From Cheilinus undulatus (lineage: Eukaryota > Chordata > Actinopteri > Labriformes > Labridae): a stretch of 64,000 bases of DNA. Both the position numbers and the translations under genes were made by a program. The stretch is taken from contig NC_054873.1 of NCBI RefSeq assembly GCF_018320785.1, positions 35,439,196-35,503,195 on the forward strand, read 5' to 3'. A model generated the notes under the pieces. It saw nothing but the letters and a program-made list of their open reading frames with translations. It ran no database searches and was not told the DNA's origin. Numbering within the stretch: the first letter of the stretch is position 1; each line of letters opens with the position of its first letter. Positions 11,690 through 23,223 of the stretch are shown here, piece after piece.

Positions 11690-12845
11690 AACCATCAGCT
11701 ACTCGGGCCTTTGCTGACTTTTGTCTTTGTAGAGTACTACTGTTAACTGGCAAAAATTAATTTGTTCCCAAAAACATTTCTTTTTGTACCTGTTCAAGTT
11801 TGTCCAAAGAAAAAAAAGCCTGAAGAATTTGTCAGCTTTCATTTGTTACAAGTTTGAGTTTTTCCCATCAAGCAGGAAATAACTGTAAAGCTGTTTCTGA
11901 AAGGTTTCTCTGAGATAAAAACAGAAAAAAGATCAGAGCTCTTTTCAAAAACCTGCGTTTACAAAGTTGTCTCATTCTGTGCACAGCTTGGAGAAGGCAT
12001 GAACTAAGGCCTTCTACAACCACCCTCAGAAAAACAAACGCTGTTGTGTCTGGTTTCATAATAACGTGCTTAGCTCAGTTAATTTCACCCCATTCTCCAG
12101 GAACTGTCTGGATTAACGATACTGCTGCTTCAAGCTTAGACTTTGACCAGTGTCGTTTGATGATCTTTCAGCTAGGATCAATGCCAGGATCTCTGAGATG
12201 AACACCATCTACAGGTTTCCTGATCAGCTGCATCACTGAGCATGAATTTGCTTTTCTATGCACTTTTAGAAGGGCTTTGTTTGGAAATATGCATAAACAT
12301 TAGACGTTGATACTCCCTATACTTTGACAGGTTACTGGCTTTTATTTTTTCATGGCATAGTGAAACATACACATAAGCAATGGCACTGCAATAGTTATTT
12401 TCCTTTGTCAGAATTAAAATATTAACCTCAGCTGTGTGAGCTGTTTAATGATCTTGTTTTCATTTAAATGTGGTTGTTTGGATCAATGACGAAGATTAAA
12501 GCAGTGAAGAGTTGATAAAAGCCTTAGCTGGCACTAAAGCAGGATTTAACCCCACAGTTTCCGAGTGATTCCTTTTCTCCGAAGCTCACTAATTCTCTGG
12601 GTTACTAACTATTTAGTCATGCACATTATGCACTTGTTAAAAAAAATGCAGAAAATACCATTTCAGCCTCTAAATAAGCTGTGATTTCCCATTTTTCTGC
12701 TTTAACATTTGTTTGGACCAACTTTAGATATTTAATCTTTTAACACTGTCCCAGAATATTCGCTCAACTTTTTATGTTTCTTGTTTTTATGAACTAATAA
12801 TTTAAGCTTCTTCTTCTAATCAGCGCTGCCTGAGCACCAGAAGAT
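11690..12845. other. Unassigned intergenic stretch
   Basis: No gene, terminus or tandem repeat that I can support. The minus ORF at 11868-12059 has no recognisable motif. Confidence 0.4.
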
Positions 12846-12849
12846 CATG

Positions 12850-13351
12850 AATATCCAGTCTTGACCTTCAGCCTTGTCCCTTGCCCACAGAGGTTTTTCC
12901 AGATTCCCCAAATCTTTTGATGATATCTATGGTGGGATATTCAAAGTCTTCACAAATTTATATTGAGGAATATTTTTTTTCTGAAATTGTCCCACATTTT
13001 TCAAATGCAGTTTTTCAGATTGGAGAACCTCAGCTTTACTTTTGGGTTACTCTGCCTCTCTCATCTTGCTGGCCTGTTCCAATTAACCAAACTACTGTAA
13101 AATGCTCCTCCAGCTGGTTTTATTTAGTACAATTGACACCTACAGAATTTTATTGCCCTTCTTTTTTAGATGCATTGCTGCCATAAAATACAAAATGAAC
13201 TAATATTTTTCATGACTTGGTTAAATGTCTGATATGTTGTTTATGTTATATTGTGACTAAATATGGGTTTATTAGATTTAAAAAATTATACCCTTCTGTT
13301 TTTATTTACATTTTACACAGTGACCCAACTTTTTTGGAACTGGGGTCGTAT
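12850..13351. repeat. DNA-transposon end fragment (AAAAGTTGG-terminus family)
   Basis: The right end reads CCCAACTTTTTTGGAACTGG followed by GGTCGTA, preceded by a TTTATTTACATTTTACACAG stretch. This is a widespread fish repeat terminus; its inverted form occurs at 30718-30800 and 33402-33610. The interior CTTGCCCACAGAGGTTTTTC followed by ATTCCCCAAATCTTTTGATG also belongs to the right half of that element as I recall it. Superfamily not assigned. The ORFs at 12881-13186 and 13217-13414 are incidental. Confidence 0.65.
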
Positions 13352-14255
13352 TTTAATCACTTATCTTTTTGTTTTGTTTATATGTTTTTCTTAACTCAAA
13401 CAAATTCTTTTTAAAATCCTTTTAACATCCTGCCTTTTATTTATCATGTTTTGCTCTCTTACAAAGCTCTTATATATATCTACACATATGTATGAAATTT
13501 TCTGATATTTAATGTACCAAAATGTTAAATCTAGGTAAAAAACTAAATATGGGTTGAACTCATTTAAAGTCACAAGAATGTAATGGTAAGATCTATAACA
13601 CCCTCATTAGACTTCACAACTTACTGCCTGTGATTGATGCAAAAGGTTTCAAGAGCACTCTACCTTCCTCTGCCTTTCTGCAGCCATGGCTTTGGTCTTG
13701 CAGGCAAAAGGACTACTCTCTAATCCTTCAATAATCTCTTTCACCTGGACCATCTGCATGTGCAGACACCAAGTGAGGTGCAGAGGAGGACAAAGAGAGA
13801 GACAATAGAAACTTTTCATTACCCTAACTTATGCTACCTTAGGTCCTCTCTCCTCATCTGACCTGCAAAATCATTTTCAAACCCTCAAGCCCCTTAAACT
13901 CACCTTCAGGAGCAACTAGCAGAGCTTAGCGCAAGAACCAGAAATGTATCCTCCCTGGAAGTTTTAGTTCAAATGGCAGTTTATTCTCAAGTATCTACAG
14001 AGAGAACAGGAACAGATGTTGGTGCTTAATATTAAGCAGCCGTTTTTTAATTTTATATTTCAGTACAGATAACTGCTGTGAGCCTTTAAGATTTATCACT
14101 GGGTAAAACGAACTTTCACATTTGATTCTAATTTTTTAGATGCACCTGTAAATGAAGTTCAGACCTAATATTACAGTCTTTAACAAGTTTAAGAGTGTAA
14201 GAATGAACAAAGAAATAAACTTCAGTCTCAAAACACATTTTGAAGTTTAAGGAAT
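13352..14255. other. Unassigned intergenic stretch
   Basis: Nothing recognised. A purine-rich segment lies at 13775-13810. Confidence 0.4.
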
Positions 14256-14263
14256 ATGTACAG

Positions 14264-14694
14264 CAGTGGTTCTCAACAGGTGGGTCGGGACCCAAAAGTG
14301 AGCCGCGGAGTAGTTTTCAGTGGGTCTCCATCTGTGTCTAGGAAAAAAAGGTGGCAAAAGTCTTTGAAGAACATGCAGCTATACAGTTTACTTTACTCTT
14401 AATATTTCAACTCATTTATGTCCTTTTCTTGCAATAAAAGAGCTGCTTTTACCATGTTAATGAAATAATTCCTCAAGATTGCTGGAAAATTGGCTAAAAT
14501 TTAAATGTTACCATGGGGAAGAGGGGGTGTAAAACAAATCAGTTTTGTCCATAAATTCTGTTCCATCTAAGATCTTTAGTGCAACATTTTTATTTACCAA
14601 ATGTGCATTGTTAAAAAAATCTTTGAAATTTGGGTCGCAATTTGTCATCAAAGATATTGGTGGGGCCTGAGGCTAGACCAGTTGAGAACCACTG
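14264..14694. mobile_element. hAT-type MITE (CAGTGGTTCTCAAC terminus)
   Basis: It starts CAGTGGTTCTCAACAGGTGG and ends AGTTGAGAACCACTG, a good inverted repeat. The flanking 8-mers ATGTACAG and GTCTACAG agree at six of eight positions, consistent with an old hAT target duplication. The 431-bp interior has no coding capacity. A diverged relative lies at about 25722-26010. Confidence 0.85.
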
Positions 14695-14702
14695 GTCTAC
14701 AG

Positions 14703-16300
14703 TAATGCAGCCACCTTCCAGTTGTAGCCATTGTAGCTTACGTTACTCTGTACCCGTCATATTGTGTTATTGTTTTGGTTGAGAGCCCCCTGGTGGCAGT
14801 ATTTCATATACTGTGCGTTTTACCTCAGAGAGGGTTGAAGGTTAACGTTGCTAGCCCTGATAAATTAGCCACATTCTGCTAAACAGCTTCATGTTGTTTA
14901 CTCTACTGTTGATGTGATCCTTTCTGAATTTAATAGTTTCAGTTTTTACTGTCGTCTGGATGTTTTGCTGACTTTAGACTAGTGGACTAAGTGTAATTAT
15001 GATTTGCTTTGAATTGGATCTGAAATTATTTGCATAGGAACATCACTACTGTGCTCCGTATATGGAAGTGTGGAATTTCTTTGTCTACCTGATAAAACCT
15101 CCACAAATCGGATACATCTGTATTTCCTTGCTCCCAGCTCCAAAGTTTCCTCTCTTCTCAGAGATACACCATGACGGTGAAAGAGGGTCTATTTCAGAAT
15201 CACAGGAGAACAGAGAGGATTCAAGGCAGCATAATGTGATGCTTTGAAAATGACCCGGAGAGAGAAAATCCCTGGGACAGCCAGTTAAGAACAAGGTCCA
15301 AAACATTCCTGCAATGCAAATGAGGACACAGAGGAGACTAAGAGGAGGAGAATGAACCAGTGGTCAGTGGAAACTCAACATCTCCTGGTACAGCTTTTCA
15401 ACGAAAAACACAACAGAAAAAGCTCCAAAAGACAAGCTCTGAAAACAACAACAACAAGTGACCCAGCAATGACCAACCCTCAATCCCAGACACAGCCACT
15501 TTTAAAAGTAAAAAGGCTAAATGGTGGTTGTAGTCAGTGTAACGTGTGATTACTGTGGCAGGTCTGTTATTAGTGAAAGACAGAGAACATGAATCACTGA
15601 GCCGGACTGCTGCACAGATGGACACACACTAAAACACACACACACACACAGACTGTGAGTTCAGCTGAGTCAGAGTTCAGTCAGGTACAGCTTTAAGGCT
15701 TGACATCAAGCTTTAGTGTTTCTTTAAAGCTCCATTTAATCGACTTGCAGTGTATTTGATGTTCTATTTGTCTCAATCTACTCAGTTTCCTGCTATAAAA
15801 ATATCTAAAGTGCTGTCTTCTTCTGCAGAACTGACTGTTAATCTTCTGAAATATTATTACTTTCTCTTAATATTTTCTCTTGGTGTGTTTTTAAATAAAC
15901 ACATCAAACAAGGTTTAAAATCAGGGACAGTTTGGATAATTTATGCACTGTCTCTTATGAAATAACCTGGAACTTGAACATAAAAGTCTTAATAATACCT
16001 CATTGAATAATGCTGCTAGTTAAAATAGAGTGGCAGGTAAAAAATGTTTGTGACTGGTAGATTTTTTTAATCCACCATCCACAGTGGAGGGTAGACGGAA
16101 AAAAAAAAAAATTCCAACCCTGCATCATGGCAAGAATCGTAGAGGGCAGGACTACAATCAAGCATGCTAGACCGTCTGTCAGGAGGTTGTGAGGTGTCCC
16201 AGACGTGCCCTTGATTGTCGTTCACTATGACACACTACACAAGATAAAACAACTTCTTAGGGCCAACAGGTCCTGAACCCCTACGAAGGTCTGCTCAAGC
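14703..16300. other. Unassigned stretch with short (CA)n tract
   Basis: A (CA)n microsatellite lies near 15634-15651 and an A run near 16099-16110. No gene is supported. The overlapping plus and minus ORFs around 15062-15625 lack motifs. Confidence 0.4.
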
Positions 16301-16365
16301 TATAATTGTGCTAAAATCGTGTAGCCTGAGCCAGCCTTTACAAGGCCCATGTTTGTCTTCAGGGT

Positions 16366-16570
16366 TGATATCAGCCAATACCACTGTATGGGTTCATCAT
16401 CGGTGTTGTCTGGTATGGGCCCTGTTAACAAGAACTGGCCATAGGAAAAAGATATCAGTAGTCAATGTTTACAGTAAGTGTTCAATTCAGTGCTGGTGCC
16501 TCGCTCATCTACCAGCTAAATCAAATAAGAGTTTTTTAGTGTTTTCAGGGTCAAACACACCTGCTGATAC
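16366..16570. repeat. Low-copy interspersed repeat, shared with 49.7 kb
   Basis: ATATCAGTAGTCAATGTTTA, followed about 80-90 bp later by TTTTCAGGGTCAAACACA, is mirrored in the same order and orientation at 49728-49833. This suggests two copies of an unassigned repeat. Confidence 0.4.
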
Positions 16571-16752
16571 TTAATGTCTCTTACATTTGCAAATATTATG
16601 GTAGTCTATATTGTCTTTAAGCTACTATGGATTTTATTTTAGATAATTTAGAAAAGAATTATTCTTGAAACTCTTCTGCCTGTCTGGTTTCTCATCAGTT
16701 TTAAAGCATAACTGAAACTAATGTTTTTTAATAACTAAAAATATCTATTTTA

Positions 16753-18277
16753 TAGGGGTGTGACGAGACACTTATCTCACCAGACGAGACGGGACGAGAC
16801 AAGATTTGGGCCCACAAGACACGAGACGAGATTTTACACTTTTTTTTTTTTAATTTTGGAAAAAAAATACATGGGTGGATAATATATCCTTTATACAACT
16901 GAAAGCCATAATTACAACGCATTCAGGTCCACTCAAAAATGTTTGAACTAAGTACTGAGTAGGCTATCAATGCTTCCAAAGAGTATGTTTTGTCTAACTT
17001 TGACTCAAACTGTACATTTTAATGCTCTTTAAATCAAACCTTTCATTTTTACAGTCTACAAAATCTTTAATTTACTACACTGTGCACTCATCGCTACAAT
17101 TACAATAGCTATTTTTAATATTATACATAAATTTTTATAATAAAAGCATTTATACTATTTTAACAGTAATTTAAGCACTGTTTAAAACAGACTGAAATAT
17201 AAAGAGCTGCATTAGTAAAATCAAACTATTTTTCATCCTCTTTAAGGACATCCATATTTTAAACACTCAAAATAAATCTTTAAGTCAATAACACGTCGAA
17301 ATTTAAAGAAATAGATTATTTTATCGTGTTATGGTCTTTTTTCTCATATGAGTTTTAACAGTGTTGGACACGACGCACAGATGTGCGTGTGTTAATGTGT
17401 GTGCGTTGGTGAGTGAGTGTGTGTGTCTCTGCTGTCATACAACAAACAGGTTGCGTTTAACTGAAGCTTTAACTTCGCTTTTGGAGCTAACAGTGGACTC
17501 TGTGGCGCTGAAACAGAGTTACTTTAGCTAAGTTTACTGCTGCAGTATGCAGACCCATTGCGCTACACATGTTAAGCTTCTGACTGATAATACACACAGC
17601 CAACAGCTGATGGATGTGTGACTGACAGACGGTGAGACGAGAAGGAGTCATGACGAAGCAGCGACTCAAAGTTACAAAGTCACAAATAGCGGCACTATGA
17701 GCGAATCTGCACACATACATGAACTAAATAAACGCTGTATTCTCCTCATGGAGACTGCACAGGCTTTCACCAGCATTTCATCAATTCACACCGTTATGAT
17801 GATGCATAGGCGGATCATGTACGGCCCAAGTAGCGCACGCAGGGGGGTCATCTTAATGGATACCGGATCAGCTACGTTTTGGCAGGAGGTTATGTAAAGG
17901 GTTCCGTATCTTTGTTTGTTTGTTTGTTTGTATGTGTACAAGATAACTCCAGAACGGAAAGTCGGATCTTCACCAAACTTTCAGGAAATATTGGGATAGT
18001 GACAGGGAACAATCAATTACATTTTGGTGATGATCCGCGCACCCGTTCGGTTTTTCTCAGACTTCGAAATTTTGAACACCATAGTAATCAATGGGAGCGT
18101 GAGTTCCTCGGTGGCGCTGCTTAGGTGTGGGTCTGCCGCCTCAGATGGCCATTCTAGTTTGGTAATGTTTTCTGTAAGGACAGCTGCTGCTCCAAGTGTC
18201 TGCACAATATTGATCTCGCCAGATTGATTTTTCCGCGACGAGAAATCTCGTGGCTTTTAGATCTCGTCACACCCCTA
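16753..18277. mobile_element. Non-autonomous hAT element, sister of the 2.4-kb hAT
   Basis: It starts TAGGGGTGTGACGAGA and ends TCTCGTCACACCCCTA, a near-perfect inverted repeat identical to the left end of the element at 2363. The flanking 8-mers CTATTTTA (16745-16752) and CTATGTTA (18278-18285) match at seven of eight positions. The 1,525-bp interior shows no transposase. It carries a GT-rich stretch near 17380-17430 and a nested interspersed repeat at about 17806-18215. It was presumably mobilised in trans by a relative of the transposase at 2464-4795 (inference). Confidence 0.88.
17806..18215 (+). repeat. Interspersed repeat nested in the hAT element
   Basis: It includes GGCAGGAGGTTATGTAAAGG, a (TTTG)5-like tract at 17911-17931, and GGAAAGTCGGATCTTCACCA. 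This is a pattern I recognise from abundant fish repeats and it resembles, in opposite orientation, the unit at 6680-7318. Short ORFs in several frames here are incidental. Confidence 0.55.
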
Positions 18278-18466
18278 CTATGTTATAAAGATGCCAAAAG
18301 GAATTTAGGCTCAAACAGGAGGTCTGTTTTCTAGAGCCAGAAAAACTGGACTTCCTATATTTTTAGACCTCTAGATCATAAACTCATGGAGTAAGTTCCA
18401 ATGGTGACGCTTGTACCTACAATGTACCAGATCATTGTGATAACTCTTTCCTTTCTTTATATTCTT

Positions 18467-19075
18467 ATGTCCAGTTTGTGTTGAAAATTTTCAGTGAGAA
18501 TGACATTATTAACCTTGAAAAGCAGATGGATACGCCCCTTTCCTTGTTTTTCACTGGCGAATCCATCTTGCAAAGCTCCCATGTGAACCGTTTGAGCCCA
18601 TTTCGAAAGTGACAGGAACAATCAGTGATGAGGGGCAGTACTTTCAGGCGCAGCAGAGTCGTGACATAAAAAACAAGCAGCAGCAAGCGCTGGCGCAGTT
18701 ATGGAGGAAGAATTAGCGTGGATGCTGCTAAAGCGCCAGTTTTATCAGCACTTGATGACATTTCTTCATTAAAAGAAGAACAAAGAACAGCAGTGAGTTG
18801 TTTTCTTTTCAAAAACGACAAAAGTCGAGTACGTACATGTCTATAGTCACCATGTTTCACGTTATTCTCAGTAGCTGTGCACGCACAGCTTGATAGCAGC
18901 TATGTCACGTATTTTGTTGCTCTGATTGCCCCGTAAAGATGTGACATAACGTTCACCCAGTCATACTGCGAGTTTGTTTCAAAGCCTCTGCCTTTTCTCA
19001 AATGTTTCCTATTAAAGCTTTCCCAGATTGATGTGTGAAACAAATCCATCTGGCGTGTCAGGTTATGAAATTATT
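18467..19075 (+). repeat. Repeat with a short helicase-like ORF fragment (copy 1)
   Basis: About 600 bp are collinear with the reverse complement of 57004-57605. Both copies share the block around AAGCAGATGGATACG, then GGCGAATCCATCTTGCAAAG, GGGGCAGTACTTTCAGGCGC, a short reading frame with SSLKEEQRTAVSCFLFK, and a right end GATTGATGTGTGAAACAAAT followed by CCATCTGGCGTG. The LKxEQRxA phrase resembles the start of motif 0 in RecQ-type helicases that occur as repeated genes in fish (inference, low certainty). No helicase core is present and the frame closes quickly. I treat it as a repeat, not a gene. Confidence 0.6.
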
Positions 19076-19079
19076 TGAT

Positions 19080-20879
19080 CATTTAAGTTGCTGAAGTTAT
19101 TGCTGATGTGATGTACCTTTAAAAGTCAGAGTAAGCAAAAATATAAAAAGAACCTCTAAAACCGAGAGTATTTTTCTCCACATGGCAGGTTCTACAGGAT
19201 ATCTAAAATTCTTCACATGTTGCAGGTGTTATGTGCATGCATAGAAGTTATGGCTCCTCACTTATTTGAACCTATAGCTAGAGAGAAGAGGTTCCTTCGT
19301 CAAGTAACTCTGAGCTGGTATACAGCATGAAACTGTCCAAGAGAATTAAAGAATTAAAGAATTAAAGCACGGATAATGGATGTTTAAAGTTGTTTCTGAA
19401 CCACGATATTCTGTAAAACCAAACCTTCAGTGGAAACTACAGCAGCAATTTTGACTGAAAAGTCAGTCTTTGACCGTCATTATAAGGTCTGAAGTTCAGG
19501 CTGGTGAATGTTCACGTCCATATGTGTGTATATATCCCAGTTTTAAAGTTTGCATGTTAATTGGCTGTTTGTCCAGTTTTTCAAGGAAGTCTACTCCACC
19601 AGAGGAAGTCATTATCTTCAAAGGAGCACGTGTGAGCGTCTGTGAGTGTATGAGAGCGAGGGATAGAGGCCTGAGGCGGTTCAGAAAAAGTCCAAGCGAA
19701 GTAAATCATGTCAGGTTGCTTTCGGGGCCTCCCAGACCCTTTAAACAGCTCCTCTTGCCGCTGTGCTTCAGTTTCACTGCTGCTCTCTCTTTACGATCTG
19801 CTGCAGACACATGAAAGGCATTTCAAAAAGGAAAGCCACAGTGGCAGGCAACATGGCAAATATGTCAATTCTTTAAAAATCCTTTGGTATTCCAGGTCTC
19901 CTCAAAAACCAAACCTAGAAAAGACCTAGAAAAGGGGGTTTTTGCTGCAGCAATCTGATGTGTGGTTAAGCTGATGGCCGAATGTCCAGGCATCTGAGTA
20001 ATATAATCCCTCATATAATTAAATCATGTATATACAACAATAGGAAAGTTACTTAAAACCACAAAGCAGTAGTGAGTTCAAATGTTTTGAAGACAAGATA
20101 ACAGCCTGTGCTTAAGAAAACTGATACATGAGTCAAGGCAAATTATTACACTGACTCCTCAGCAGAACTCATGCAGTCACTTTGGCACTTTTTTCTATTT
20201 TTGTTTTGATCTGTGCACACTGATCTATTCGTCTGACTGTAACTTACTGCCTCATAGCCGAGAGGGAGGTTATTTCCAATCATCTCTGATTCTTTTCATT
20301 CTCACTCTTTGATCCAATTACTTCTTATGTAAAATGAACTTGTTTTACTTTAAAGCATAAAAAACTGCAGTTTGATCTGCAGAGGCGGCATCTAAGCTGC
20401 AAGGCTGAGCCTTCATGAAAGCAATGAGCCTCAAAGCAGTTAGAAGATGTATGATTATATAATTTTAAAGCTTAAGTAATTTTCTAAACTACAGCAATAT
20501 TTCAAAATGATCCATGTTCTGTTGTTTTTATGATGGTACTAAAATGTACCAGAGCTTTCAGAAAAAAATTACAAATCTTTGGTCATACATGTTTAACCAA
20601 ATGCTGCTGTGAGCTAAAGGGAGAGAGTGTGGGCTAAAATGCAAAAATATGCTGACAATATGTCAGATAATTAAATTTTTACTCTGTAATTGAACACACT
20701 ACACACAGAGGCAAAAGCACATGCACAAAGAGGATCTCATGGACGTGCACTAATGAGGAGATGTCAGAGTGAAGGGATGCTGTGATAAAGGTTTGCTGCC
20801 AAAAGTGGCTGGAGGGTTCGTGCCCTACTTAAGGGCACATCTGCAGTACTGAAGGAGTAAACAGGCATCTCTTCAGCTA
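19080..20879. other. Unassigned intergenic stretch
   Basis: A three-unit 8-bp tandem (GAATTAAA) lies at 19345-19366. The ORFs at 19470-19814 and 19708-19929 have no recognisable domain and overlap one another, so I do not call a gene. Confidence 0.4.
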
Positions 20880-20883
20880 TTAA

Positions 20884-21623
20884 AGACCCTGTAAAGTAAA
20901 ATCCAAAATTTCTGTCTTAACACTCTAGAAATGTTGGAATCTGGTTGCTGTAGACATGTGAAAACACTGAGATCAACATGTGACTGAATTTTGGATTTAG
21001 ACCTTTAGAAAGTTTTTCACCTCTCTTCTGGTTTGGTTTGACGTAGGTGGGGCCAATATGTGGACTCATGATGTCACGAGCCCACAGTGGGGAACGACCC
21101 CGCCCCTCAGACACTACAATCTAAAGTCACAGAGCAGTTCATCTCAGTCCACTCTATTGTTAGCTCGTGTCTCTGCCTTTTTTGAAAGTTAACAGTCCGT
21201 TAAATGCTGTTTTTTTGTTCATTGTGATGTAAATTTACCAAACCTATCAGCCGCAGTGGTCTATGGATCATATAAAGCATCATAACAGAGATTTGAGACA
21301 GAAAACAGACTTTGTCTCTTCTTCTAAGGTCAACTAAAGGCCAAGAGGCAGGCTAATGGCATGAGTGCTCTCCTCAGTTTAGATTTTCGCATTCCTTGAG
21401 AGGATCATTTTTCTCCTGAGTGGGCGTAGCTGCCACTCATCCAACAGACACGCCCTCATCATCCTGGGGCAGATTTTACTGCCTCATTTTTCATGATTTT
21501 GAAGCTTAATTTTATATACTTGGAGATGTTTTATTTGACTGAAATTTGGTTAAGAGGTTCATAACACAGTGACCTGTCATACAACAAACCTAAATACAGA
21601 TCTATTTTCACTTTACAGGGTCT
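20884..21623. mobile_element. piggyBac-like MITE flanked by TTAA
   Basis: Inverted termini AGACCCTGTAAAGT and ACTTTACAGGGTCT are exact over 14 bp. Both sit directly against TTAA (20880-20883 and 21624-21627), the target duplication used by piggyBac. The interior is 740 bp and non-coding. A diverged second copy starts at 34788. Confidence 0.8.
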
Positions 21624-21627
21624 TTAA

Positions 21628-21977
21628 GAAAGGATATAAAGGTAAGATTACATTGCAATCTCTCCCACTGCAATTTTCAAGGTGCAATATTTCTTTAACC
21701 TAAAATTTGTGTAAGACTACCAGTTAAGACATTTTTTTGCAGCAGAGATGTTACGCTCTACACATGATGCAAACACTCAGGTGCCATTTCTTCGAGAAGA
21801 GTTTATTAATGTTTTTCCATTTTTGTTTTTGTATTTTCTTCTTCATCAAAATGACATGACAAGACAACAACTATCACTCCCATTAACTTAATAATTCATA
21901 TCAAATTTTTAGAATGAGTCAAAATAATCACAAGCTGATATTTTTAAAAAAATCATTAATCTCTAGTTTTATCTGTC
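21628..21977. other. Short AT-rich spacer
   Basis: No feature recognised between the two adjacent MITEs. Confidence 0.4.
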
Positions 21978-21980
21978 TAA

Positions 21981-22687
21981 AGGCCAGCTCAGATTACACA
22001 ATTTTTTTGGTCGTTCATGATGGCACTGTGTCAGACTTGGCCGACAGCCTGACCACACTACAAGAGTGATCCGGACTGCTAAGCGTATGCTGACCTCACC
22101 ACCATCTCCGCCACTGAGTGCGAGTTTACAGGTTATAGGGGGGCGGGTCAAAGAGTGTCAGTCACTCTACAAAAGAAGCACTCCGTGTGACTGTAGCGGT
22201 CTTTTTATTCAAAAAAAGTAAAATAAGAAACAACTGTGGATTGGATTATGGATACTAAGTATGAATATATCAAGAGGAGGACAATATAGACTGGCTCTCC
22301 TTCAGATAGAACTTAACGTATGCATGTGATAACGTGAATAAAATAAAATTCACATAGTTTTAGGAAATAAAAGAGGATAAAAAGTGGCAAATGTTGTAAA
22401 TGATGAAGCAAAGATAAGGAGGAAATGCTCCTGTTGGTAGACATCAGGATTCACGTCTTTGACGTCACATCAGGATGTCAAACTAGACGACGATGTAAGA
22501 AAAATTCTGACATGCTAATCTTCTTGAATCATGGTCCTGGGGCATCTTGGACTTGTCGTTAATTTTGTCACACTGCAAGACCGTTTGTTGTTCCCGACAC
22601 TCAAAATCGGGCCCGAGTTTTGATGATGAGCTGCGACGTTGCAGTCGGGCTTAAATCTGGCTAAATTTGTGTAGTCTGAGCCGTCCT
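21981..22687. mobile_element. Harbinger-like MITE with TAA target duplication
   Basis: The left end AGGCCAGCTCAGATTACACA and the right end in reverse complement AGGACGGCTCAGACTACACA match with three differences. TAA flanks both sides (21978-21980 and 22688-22690). A 3-bp TWA duplication is typical of PIF/Harbinger. The 707-bp interior is non-coding. Confidence 0.72.
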
Positions 22688-22989
22688 TAATACTGAAATC
22701 ACATTTAGATTAGTTTCACAAATCTTACAGCCCTACCAGCTAGCAGCTAGTTTGTCCAGCCTTGGTTCCAGTTCAGTTTGAGTTCCAAATGGGGCTTGAA
22801 CTGGTGGCCCTCTGGTTTCCTTACAGACTAAGCTACTGCTGCCTGTTATTAAACAGTAATTGCCAATTTACCTTTTATTTGTTTTGTTTTTTTCTTATTT
22901 CAAATTTAGACAGTGCACAGTGTTTTTTGGAATTCATACCAAAGAGATTATTATATGCCTGGGACTTTATTTTTTGCAAACACATCATT

Positions 22990-23223
22990 TAGGGCTGTCA
23001 CGCTTAATCAAGTTAATCAGGATTAATCAGGGTCCACAATTAGTTCAGTACTTTTTTTGTCGTGATTAAAAAGATTAGTCTGCTAAATGACATTGTAACA
23101 TTACTCTCATGCTTTACTGTCCCTTTTAGCACACTTTGGTTGAGCCACGCCAGTGTCTCACAGTGAGACTGCAGAATTTCCAAGATTAATGGTAATTTAA
23201 AATTTAATCTTTTGACAGCCCTA
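22990..23223. mobile_element. Short MITE with TAGGGCTGTCA termini
   Basis: It starts TAGGGCTGTCACGCTTAATC and ends TTTGACAGCCCTA, an inverted repeat of about 11 bp. The flanking 8-mers ACATCATT and GTATCAGT match at five of eight positions, weakly hAT-like. Length 234 bp. Confidence 0.7.

Noticed and set aside
17340..17800. Transposase in the shorter hAT element
   Set aside because: I searched the interior for BED and hAT motifs such as TRWNS-like or ALDPRF-like words and found none.
19470..19929. Overlapping ORFs of 114 and 73 codons
   Set aside because: No recognisable motif, overlapping frames, no splice or promoter context.
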